From JBLIRR01 sp049472395 (GTDB lineage: Bacteria; SZUA-182; DTGQ01; JBLIRR01): a stretch of DNA of 64,000 bases. The stretch is taken from positions 88,808 to 152,807 of the forward strand of contig JBLIRR010000012.1 of NCBI GenBank assembly GCA_049472395.1. Reading direction: 5' to 3'. The notes beneath the pieces were generated by a model, which was not told the origin of the DNA, did no database searches, and worked only from the letters and a program-made list of their open reading frames with translations. The position numbers were made by a program, and so were the translations under genes. Shown piece after piece: positions 34,568 to 42,900 of this stretch (position 1 is its first letter; each line of letters begins with the position of its first letter).

Positions 34568-35313
34568 TAGCAGGAGAAGAGCTTTAACGCCATTATAATA
34601 ATAGTGACGCCCAGAATAATACGGATTATCTTCTCGCCTCCTTTGACGGATATTTTTGCTGACCACCACGCGCCAAAGGCATTTCCTGAGGCCAGACTGA
34701 GTCCAAAGCCCCAGTTCACATTGCCTGTCATTATAAAAATGAATAATGCTGGAATTGTATAAATAAATACAATAAAAAGTTTGTGCATGTTAATATAGAT
34801 AAGATTCAAGTTGAGGATATGGTAGAAAGAAGCCATTATTAAAAATCCAACCCCTACTTGTATGAAGCCGCCGTAAAATCCGATACCGAACATTGCCACA
34901 TAAATTAAAAATTCATGAAGGGTTCCTTTGCGCACCTTTTTTGAAGTCCGTGATTGAGGAATGAAAAACATAGAGATAACAATTCCAATCATCACAATGC
35001 CGAGGATTCTCTGAAACAAGAGATTATCAATCTTGATTGCGACAAAAGCGCCAATAATCGCTCCGGGTAGGGTAAATAAGGATAAGATAAAGCTTTTCTT
35101 AAATTGGTGGAATCCTTCCCTTCGAAAGGAAATAATCCCTGAAATATTTTGCAGACCTATGGCAATACGGTTTGTTCCATTTGCCATGGCACTGTCCAAA
35201 CCGAGGAAAATAAGGGTAGGGAGTGTTATTGTTGATCCACCCCCTGCCATGACATTTATAAAACCAGCCACAGCGCCAACACCAAAAAGGACGGCTATTT
35301 TCCAGTATTCCAT
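34564..35313 (-). CDS. TauE/SafE (TSUP) family permease
   Basis: The 249-residue integral membrane protein has about eight hydrophobic segments. Its N-terminal signature AGFINVMAGGGSTITLPTLIFLGLD is repeated in weaker form in the second half (GIGFYGGFIQVGVGFLIM), as expected for this duplicated family. TSUP proteins export or import sulphite, sulphonates or organic acids. The substrate here is unknown, though the neighbouring hydroxyacid oxidase is on the opposite strand. The ribosome binding site is weak. Confidence 0.9.
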   Translation of the reverse strand: MEYWKIAVLFGVGAVAGFINVMAGGGSTITLPTLIFLGLDSAMANGTNRIAIGLQNISGIISFRREGFHQFKKSFILSLFTLPGAIIGAFVAIKIDNLLFQRILGIVMIGIVISMFFIPQSRTSKKVRKGTLHEFLIYVAMFGIGFYGGFIQVGVGFLIMASFYHILNLNLIYINMHKLFIVFIYTIPALFIFIMTGNVNWGFGLSLASGNAFGAWWSAKISVKGGEKIIRIILGVTIIIMALKLFSCY

Positions 35314-35475
35314 TGGTTATGCCACTTTTTTTATTCAGAATCTAGCATCAAACAGTCAGCATTGCGAAGCTTCAGCGAAATTAACTATTAACATTAACCT
35401 TATCATAGTATACTAATGGATAAATTTCAATCTTTCGTTATTTCAATCAGCAATTCTAAATGAAAAAGATCACTT

Positions 35476-36714
35476 TTATAAGCGCGGGAAGAAAATAAAA
35501 GGGTAGATGACGGTCGTGACAGCTTGTGCCCCTGCCGGGAACCTCCAGCGAAGTATCATATCTATGAGGCATGCCTCTAAATTTGGATTATTTAATTCAC
35601 TTGAATATATCTCTGCGCTTAAAACCTGGTCAGCTGTTCCAATGGAGAATTTAACCGTAATTCTTCCCTTTAAAGTTGGATTATTCTTAAGCTCTCTTTG
35701 ATAACAGTACGCAATACTAGACTTATAAGAGGAGACAACCTGTAATATAACCTCTTCGCTGCGACTTTTATCAATGCTGGGTCCAGATATTATTTGTGCT
35801 TTCGCAGGCTCGATCTTTAGGGATTCTAATATTTTTTCCTCATCAGGAAGGATTATTTTGTCAGCATTCGCAACCTGGACAGAATTAAAAATCTTATCTA
35901 ATTTTTCCTGAGCATTATGCTCCTGATTTTGTAATAGCTCATCAAGATCCGCCAGTCCTGTGCCGGCAGCATCGGATGATACATCCAGCTGCTCGAGCTG
36001 AGTTAAAAGATCATCGCCATTTTGGGCAATCTCATCCGAGAGCAAGTCGAGTTCTTGAATAGATGAATCATTACCCTCAGTCGCAGATGAGGTGGATATA
36101 CGCCCGAGAATGCCGAGTTCATGAATATCCAGTCTCTTTTTTTTTACCTCATCAATGCCTGGTTTTGTGAGGGACGCTACCTGATCAGCTTTCTCCTGCG
36201 AACTGACAGGTTCTACGTAATCATCTTTTTCTTTCTCAATGGGAAGGGGACTTTGCGATACCAATTTTTCGGGTAGGGGCTTTGGTGGTGGGGGCTTTGG
36301 TGGTAGGGGCTTTGGTGGCAGAGGCTTTGGTGGCAAGGATGTTGGTTGTATGGGTTTTGATTGAGCGGATTTTTCCAGTAACGATTTATTCTCTATTATT
36401 TCTTTTTTAGGTTTATGAAGTATAGGCGGTGACTCTTTTTCTATTCTCATTTCTGTTATTTTCTGCAAGCTTATCGGAGATTCCTTGATAATAAGGTTGA
36501 CAAATCTTTCCGATACTTCAGATAAATTATGAAGATCGGGGGAGGGCAATGTCACAGACTTTACATAAAAAATAATCATCAAATGGATAATAAGCGAGCA
36601 GATAAGGGGATAGAGAAAATCCCTCTGATTTTTATTGAAGAAAGATAATCTATACTCCAAGGGAAGTTGTGCGTGAATCTGTGTGTCCTTTTTCACCTTA
36701 TAGGTTTTTTTCAT
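35476..36714 (-). CDS. AgmX/PglI-type TonB-like protein, last gene of the ExbBD operon
   Basis: The 412-residue protein has one N-terminal membrane anchor (about 33-52) and a Pro/Lys-rich stretch (about 128-150, repeats of PPKPLPPKP) that can span the periplasm. An acidic, Gln/Asp-rich middle follows. The C-terminal domain (about 320-410: YCYQRELKNNPTLKGRITVKF, LRWRFPAG) fits the AgmX/PglI C-terminal family, which is TonB-like. It probably carries energy from the ExbB/ExbD complex to an outer-membrane or surface partner. It is 20 bp after the second exbD gene. Confidence 0.87.
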   Translation of the reverse strand: MKKTYKVKKDTQIHAQLPLEYRLSFFNKNQRDFLYPLICSLIIHLMIIFYVKSVTLPSPDLHNLSEVSERFVNLIIKESPISLQKITEMRIEKESPPILHKPKKEIIENKSLLEKSAQSKPIQPTSLPPKPLPPKPLPPKPPPPKPLPEKLVSQSPLPIEKEKDDYVEPVSSQEKADQVASLTKPGIDEVKKKRLDIHELGILGRISTSSATEGNDSSIQELDLLSDEIAQNGDDLLTQLEQLDVSSDAAGTGLADLDELLQNQEHNAQEKLDKIFNSVQVANADKIILPDEEKILESLKIEPAKAQIISGPSIDKSRSEEVILQVVSSYKSSIAYCYQRELKNNPTLKGRITVKFSIGTADQVLSAEIYSSELNNPNLEACLIDMILRWRFPAGAQAVTTVIYPFIFFPRL

Positions 36715-36734
36715 TGTCTTCTATGGAGTTATGC

Positions 36735-37211
36735 TTATGTTATTTTTTTTATTACATGCAGGGATATCTCCCCAAATTCTGCCTTGCCACACGTGTAGAT
36801 CAATTTTTTAATTATTGCATAGGGTATTCTTTTATCAGCCTGGATGATTATTTTTCCGCTAAAGATCACTGATGGATTCAGAGAGGCAATGTGCAGGGTA
36901 TGTTTTTTGTTTTCCACTAAGGCTGTATAAAGCTCTTCAACCAGCAGCTCTTTCTGCTTCAGGACCACCTCTGCCTCTTTTATATGGTGGCCATTAAGAA
37001 GTATGGATTCGTTTGTTGCAGTAATAATTGCGGCAGACTCCGGCGCTTTGATGGCAGTTGAGATGGGTAACTGCAAATCCTTCATATATATACCCATATC
37101 AGGGCGAAGGGAATAGTGCTTTAATAAGAAAATCAAGAGGATTATAAACACATCTATGAGAGATGTGAGGGATAATATGATGATTTTATTTTTACTTTTC
37201 CTTCGTCTCAT
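36735..37211 (-). CDS. ExbD/TolR-family protein (second copy)
   Basis: The 158-residue protein has one N-terminal membrane helix (about 10-30), with the proton-path Asp in SLIDVFIILLIFLL (D20). A periplasmic domain follows, ending in the ExbD core IIQADKRIPYAIIKKLIYTCGKAEFGEISL. It works with ExbB as part of a proton-driven motor. It is 13 bp after the first exbD gene. Confidence 0.9.
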   Translation of the reverse strand: MRRRKSKNKIIILSLTSLIDVFIILLIFLLKHYSLRPDMGIYMKDLQLPISTAIKAPESAAIITATNESILLNGHHIKEAEVVLKQKELLVEELYTALVENKKHTLHIASLNPSVIFSGKIIIQADKRIPYAIIKKLIYTCGKAEFGEISLHVIKKIT

Positions 37212-37224
37212 GAGTATATTTTTA

Positions 37225-37674
37225 TCAATCCTGGGTTGCTGCTAGGGTAATATTAGGTATTCCGCACAATCTGCATTCATCCATTGCCTGCACGAGATAA
37301 TCATAAATAATTCTATCATCAGCTTTAATGATGATATCCTCTTTTGAGGGATATTTTGTTTTTATTTTTGTGAGATCGTTGCGCAGTCGAGCATAATTAT
37401 ACGCCTGCTCTTTTGGTATGTAACTTATAAGATTGTCAGAGAGTACAAGATAAAAACCATCGACTAAAATTGCAAGAATAAGCATGTCATTTTCTTTTCC
37501 TTTATATTCGGCGTGAGTTGTGGGGAGTTTCATGTCAATGACAGACGTATTAATAAACACAGCAGTGACGAGTAGAAAAGGTATGAGAATGATGAATAAA
37601 TTCAAGGCTGATGTAAGGCATAGATTGACATTTGTTTTTGTTCTGCCTTCTTTTTTAATTCTCCATGTGTTCAT
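37225..37674 (-). CDS. ExbD/TolR-family protein (first copy)
   Basis: The 149-residue protein has one N-terminal helix (about 17-40). At the usual Asp position the sequence reads LTSALNLFIILIPFLLVT, so Asn (N25) replaces the proton-carrying Asp found in the second copy. The periplasmic core IIIKADDRIIYDYLVQAMDECRLCGIPNITLA is intact. Paired ExbD proteins with one lacking the Asp are seen in AglR/Q/S-like motor systems. It is 8 bp after exbB. Confidence 0.88.
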   Translation of the reverse strand: MNTWRIKKEGRTKTNVNLCLTSALNLFIILIPFLLVTAVFINTSVIDMKLPTTHAEYKGKENDMLILAILVDGFYLVLSDNLISYIPKEQAYNYARLRNDLTKIKTKYPSKEDIIIKADDRIIYDYLVQAMDECRLCGIPNITLAATQD

Positions 37675-37682
37675 GATGATGC

Positions 37683-38312
37683 TTAATGCTCATGAGTTAA
37701 AAGATTGACGACCTTAAGCGAGAAATGATCAATTTCGTCCATAATCTGTTCACTCACGGCAGTGATAAGGGAATAGGCGATCATGCATGGAATGGCGACA
37801 ATAAGTCCAAATGCAGTGGTATTTAAAGCCATGGAGATACCCTGAGCCAGCATGGCCCCCTTTTGCGCAGCGTCTGCATAGCCGACCGCATGAAACGCCT
37901 GTATAAGACCGAGGATTGTGCCCAAAAGCCCCATAAGGGTCGATACATTGGCGATCATACTGAGATAATCGGTTCTCTTTGATATGTGAGGCATGTGTTC
38001 GAGAACAGCCTCATCAATAGCATTCTGTATACGCTTTGGATCTTTTTTCTGGGTTAATAGACCAGACTTAATAATTAAGGGCAAGATGGCATCGCTTTTA
38101 CTACAAAGCTCAATGGCATTTTTCATATCCCCCTTGCGTATAAATTCTGTGAGATCTCCCATAAATTTTTCTGTATTTATTCTAAATTTAAAGCCGACCT
38201 TATAAAATCGCTCGATAATAATGGCGAGCCCGAATATTGAAATAATTAAAATAGCATACATAAAAAACCCACCTTGTATAAAAGCGAGTTTTATAAATTG
38301 TACAATACCCAT
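37683..38312 (-). CDS. MotA/TolQ/ExbB proton-channel protein
   Basis: The 209-residue protein has three membrane helices (about 15-32, 115-140 and 155-180) and the family block YLSMIANVSTLMGLLGTILGLIQAFHAVG, then AQGISMALNTTAFGLIVAIPCMIAY. It forms the pentameric inner-membrane channel that with ExbD converts proton-motive force into movement of a TonB-like arm. GAGGAGAAATAA precedes the ATG. It lies between the cytochrome and exbD genes. Confidence 0.93.
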   Translation of the reverse strand: MGIVQFIKLAFIQGGFFMYAILIISIFGLAIIIERFYKVGFKFRINTEKFMGDLTEFIRKGDMKNAIELCSKSDAILPLIIKSGLLTQKKDPKRIQNAIDEAVLEHMPHISKRTDYLSMIANVSTLMGLLGTILGLIQAFHAVGYADAAQKGAMLAQGISMALNTTAFGLIVAIPCMIAYSLITAVSEQIMDEIDHFSLKVVNLLTHEH

Positions 38313-38334
38313 TTATTTCTCCTCAGATATATAG

Positions 38335-39009
38335 TTAATCAGATATATAGTTAATATGACACACATTACACATGATGTCCACATTCCATGTTTTATCCGG
38401 AATCTGTGCTGCATGTGATTTTCTGAACATAACCTCATCTAATTGATGACATTTATTGCAGAGAAAATTCTTATCAAAGGTTATTTTCCCATCCTTGCGA
38501 GAGATAATATTATTATTTTCAATATAAACGGAAAGCATATCTTGAATCTCGTGTAATGAAATATTATGATATGCAGTCTTGTGACATGCTATACAAAGGT
38601 TATTTATCTTTTGTGAAATAAATGTCGGGTGGGAGAGCCGGCTATAATCGATTTGATAATGGCATGAAACACAATTTGCGCTGGGCTCATTCTGTTTTAT
38701 AAAAGCTGTATCTTTCCTGGTAGTGTCATGAGAGGTATGTGCCAGCAATTGCGGCAGAATCAATGGATTAATTTCATCCAAGGTAAACTCCTTTAGTCTC
38801 GTGTCATTTAACTCTACTTCCAATTGGAGGTCTGCCCTGGGAATTATAAAAATTTCAAGGGGCTTTTCAATATCACCCTCTACCTTCAGTTCATCCATTT
38901 CTATCAGGTTATCAAAGCCATTTCTATTGTCTTGGGCCCATAAGGCATGATAAAGAAAAAGAGCACTCACGAGCAGTGCAAAAGCTATCTTTTTTATTGT
39001 TCTCTCCAT
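38335..39009 (-). CDS. Secreted tetrahaem c-type cytochrome
   Basis: The 224-residue protein has a signal peptide (about 1-26) and four CxxCH haem sites at residues 113-117 (CVSCH), 139-143 (CIACH), 184-188 (CNKCH) and 214-218 (CNVCH), all in the C-terminal half. Residues 27-105 are haem-free. Extra histidines (for example H127, H149, H153 and H199) could be distal ligands. It is probably periplasmic and transfers electrons. It sits between the TPR lipoprotein gene and exbB within one operon, an uncommon place for a cytochrome. Electron donors and acceptors are unknown. Confidence 0.9.
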   Translation of the reverse strand: MERTIKKIAFALLVSALFLYHALWAQDNRNGFDNLIEMDELKVEGDIEKPLEIFIIPRADLQLEVELNDTRLKEFTLDEINPLILPQLLAHTSHDTTRKDTAFIKQNEPSANCVSCHYQIDYSRLSHPTFISQKINNLCIACHKTAYHNISLHEIQDMLSVYIENNNIISRKDGKITFDKNFLCNKCHQLDEVMFRKSHAAQIPDKTWNVDIMCNVCHINYISD

Positions 39010-39015
39010 GGTATC

Positions 39016-39978
39016 TTATTGTGTGTCTTGAAGTGCTTTGATCCATTGTCCTGCTTCATCAGATCGTGCACCTTTCAGCTCAATGTATTTACTGTAATTC
39101 TTTAGGGCCTCTTTTTTATCCTTTAAATAAATATCGTAAAGTATCCCAAGATTCAAGAAAATATCAATTGCCTCGGGATTAATGTCACGCGCCTTCGTAT
39201 AACAATCGAGAGCAGCGTCATATTCCCCTCTGTCTTGGTAAGCAATACCAAGATTATTATAAGCTATATAATCTTCAGGTGTAAGCTCAAGGATTTTTGT
39301 GAGGGTTTGTATAGCTTCTGCAAAGCGTCCTTCTCTTCGTAAAGCAATTCCAAGATTATTATAGATAACAGGATTATGGGGGTCAATGGCCAATGCCTTC
39401 TTATAGCTAAAGATCGCCTCTTCACCTTTTCCTATTATATCATATATCTGCCCAAGGGTAATATAGATATTTACTTTATCATCCGATATATTAAGAGCTT
39501 GTTTATATGCTTTGACAGCGAGGTCATAATGCTTTTTAAGCTGATAAATTTCCGCAATGCACACTCGTGCTGCCAGATATTTAGTATCCAGTTGAAGGGC
39601 TTTTTTATATTCAACGAGAGCCTTTTTATATAAACCCTGCTCCCTGAATAAATCTCCCATATCTTTATATAGTGGGGCGATATTTTTATTAATCAGGAGA
39701 GCTTTTTTGTATTCTGTCTCGGCATCATCGTACTTGTGCAGTTTGGTGTATATTTTGCCGAGATTATAATGAATATGAAAGGGGTCTTCATTTTCCTCTT
39801 GCAATTTTAATAATGCATCGAGCGCTTTTTCATACTCCCTTTGTTGGTAAAGAATATCAGCCTTATGAAACTTTGAATGCTTATAGCGCTCTTTCGGGGT
39901 GAGCTGAGCGCACCCATAGATGCTGCAGCATATAATAAAAAGTAGTATGAGTAATTGTTGGGCTCTCTCTTTCATCAT
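39016..39978 (-). CDS. TPR-repeat lipoprotein
   Basis: The 320-residue protein has a lipoprotein signal (IICCSIYGC, lipidated Cys about 22) and about seven TPR units (for example YKKALALDPHNPVIYNNLGIALRREG), ending near residue 305. TPR arrays act as protein scaffolds, and this one is probably tethered to a membrane facing the periplasm. It is 6 bp after the giant TPR gene and 6 bp before the cytochrome gene. The start is one of two adjacent ATG codons after AAGGA. Confidence 0.9.
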   Translation of the reverse strand: MMKERAQQLLILLFIICCSIYGCAQLTPKERYKHSKFHKADILYQQREYEKALDALLKLQEENEDPFHIHYNLGKIYTKLHKYDDAETEYKKALLINKNIAPLYKDMGDLFREQGLYKKALVEYKKALQLDTKYLAARVCIAEIYQLKKHYDLAVKAYKQALNISDDKVNIYITLGQIYDIIGKGEEAIFSYKKALAIDPHNPVIYNNLGIALRREGRFAEAIQTLTKILELTPEDYIAYNNLGIAYQDRGEYDAALDCYTKARDINPEAIDIFLNLGILYDIYLKDKKEALKNYSKYIELKGARSDEAGQWIKALQDTQ

Positions 39979-39984
39979 TCCTTG

Positions 39985-42900
39985 TCACTTTTCCATATAA
40001 AGGTGGTCAGATACATTATGGATGGATGCAGGACTTCGTCGTATTTCTATCACCTCTCGTCGATAGCGCTGTGGAGACAGTTCCGCTAATCTTTGGTATG
40101 ATTCTTTTACGTATTTATTCTGGCTTATTTTCCATGTATAGGCGTTGGTGTTCTCTTCATAGGCTTTAATGGCCAGATTGATAAAGGATTGGGCTTTCAC
40201 GCCCAATGCTTTTCTATACTGTTCTCGCTCATCCTCACTAAGTATGGAAGGCAGGGGTGCATTCCTGATTAATTGAGCTATCTGTTCGTAGACATTTCCC
40301 CATCGAGCAATATTCATCACTAGTTTTTCCCTTGATTTATCAATCCATTCGTTTTCAATAGACTGAGAAAGCCATAAATCAATATTTTTTTTATAAAAAG
40401 AGATAGCATTTTCATAATAATTGGCAATCTTTTGTTTTAATTGAATCGCGCGAAGATATTCATTTTCACTCTTAAGGGGAGCAGGCTTTTTTGGGGAGAG
40501 CAACTCATCGCATAAATTCTCAATAGCACATGCAATAGTATACGTGGCGTTCGTCGTCCACCTGGCGACTTTGTAATCATAGACCTTCTTATACGATTCA
40601 ATGAGAGCGGACAATAATTGAAGCTTCCTTTTCATTTCTTCATCAGAGAGCCCATTTATGTGGAGAGCAGTATACTGCGTAAAATATTCTTCAGCCAGTG
40701 AAAATTGAGCCCATGCAGCAAAATAAGCATTCATGGTTGAGGTGTCTTCATTGAATGTCTTATAGGTATCTGCTGCAATCTGAAATGATGAAAAAGCTTC
40801 ATTGTTCTTGTTTTGTTTTTTTTGGGCATACCCTTTGCGAAAGAGTGCCTCAATAAGTTTTTCCTTGGGATTTTTGCTTAAATACAATTCGAAGATTTCT
40901 TCTTCTTTCTTCCAATCTTGAAGTCTCTCATAGAGCATTCCGGCCTTATATAGGGCATTAATGCTTCCTTCAAATTTAGGATAGGTACGATAAATATGTT
41001 CATATGAGGTAGCAGCCATTTTATGATCATTTTCTTTTTCATAGAAGGCAGCGACCTGTAATAAGGCGGCAGGTGTGTGGGGTGATTTTGGATAATGTTT
41101 TATAAGATATTGAAATATCTCATATGCCATCTTGTCATTTTCGGCTTCTTTATAGAGGGATGCAGCTTCGTATAAGGCGACATCTGCGATTTCTGCATTT
41201 GGGAATTCCTTTGCGACTGATCTGAATTCTTCAGCATTCCCCGATTGCTCAGCTCCTTTAAATCGTGAAAGCATATGCATCTTGTGGGATTCTTTCCTGG
41301 TGAGAAAAAGCTCCACCGTATGCCCTTTTTCTTTTAAGAGAGAATCGCACAATTTTACCAACAGACTGAATTGCTCTGCTGCCGCATGATAGTTCTCATT
41401 TTGAAAATAAGCATGTGCTGCTATTTTGAGTGCGGATTTATAGACCTCGCTTTGGGGGTAATGCTCTATAATGTAATGAAGGGGGGGAATGGCATCTTTG
41501 TATCGCTCCCTATTATATAAAAGTTCGGCTTTTTTATAAAGTATCTCGGGCCTGTATTTATACTCGGGGAAGTTCTCCGTTACCCGATCGCATGCGGCAA
41601 GAAATTCCTGTTCTTTTTCATTTAATGGGCCCTTTTTATCCCGGTATTTCCACTGATACCCAGTTGATAAGATTTTTTCCAATGTTACTATCATTTTGTA
41701 GGCAGCCTCTTCGTAATATGCATTGTTTTCTTTTTTAGTAAGGAGCTTCTTATATTCCTCGAGGGCCTGATTATATTGCTGAGTCTTAAAAAGACATTCG
41801 GCTAAATAAAAATTAAGGGCATTTATTTGGGCTTCATTTGTTGGGGAATACTTATTATCTCTATAAAGAGATATAAGGTGCCGATAGTTGTTTTCATCTT
41901 TCTTTTGTAACAAATAAAAGGTGGTCCTTCGTATAGCCTCATCAATTAATGAAAAAGCTATTTCTCTTTGCTGCGCATCGGTATGTTCGACCCACCAGGG
42001 GCTATTTTCTCCATAATTTCTTATTAAATCCTCACGTGCATGATTTGCCTGATAAGGATCATTTTGCTTGAGATAGCATTGTTCTATCATAGAGTAAAGG
42101 AGGGGAGTGCGAGCATAAAGGGGATATTTTTTGATTGCCTCTTGGCTAATAATAATAGCATCCTTGAACCTTCCTTCGTTAAAAAGGCTATCTGCCACTG
42201 CATACAAGATGTCAACATGATAGGTTTTCTCCGAAATCATAGCCAGATAATCCTGGATGAGTGAAATATCAATAAAATCTGTGAGTATTCTTGATAATTG
42301 ATTCATGATGTCATTGGCAAGCTGGGGATTTGAAGAGTTTTCCTTATACCGGTCTATCAAGGAAATAAAGACTGAGAAGGAATCCTCGTATTTGTCTTCT
42401 TTATAATATGACCAGGCCAATTTATAAAGGAGATCATTTGAATAGTGCTCAGGGAATTCACCGCGCTTGAGTGCTTTTTGGTATAATATAGTGGCATCTT
42501 CAAAATCATTTTCATCAAAGAAAATCTCTGCCAGCCGAAGCATGACTTCCGGCGCGAGGCTACTTTCAGGGTACCTGTTTAATAAGTGTCTGAAAGCATT
42601 CTTCGCAAGAATAAGCGTGCCCTGTTCATAATATGCATACCCTAATGCATATAAGGCTTTATCAAGATAGATGCTCTCAGGAAATTTCCACAGCATTTTT
42701 CCGTATAACGCTATTGCAGAATCGAAATGTGGTTTTGGATCGCTTTTTGAATCTGTATCACGCAGGGATTTCTGAAAATCAATGAGTGCTTTTTGATAAT
42801 ATATTTCTGCCAATTGAAAGGTAATCTTATCGGCATAAGGGCTTTCGGGAAATTCAGATAGGTAGGTACTATAGGAAGTTATTATTTGATCCAATACCGG

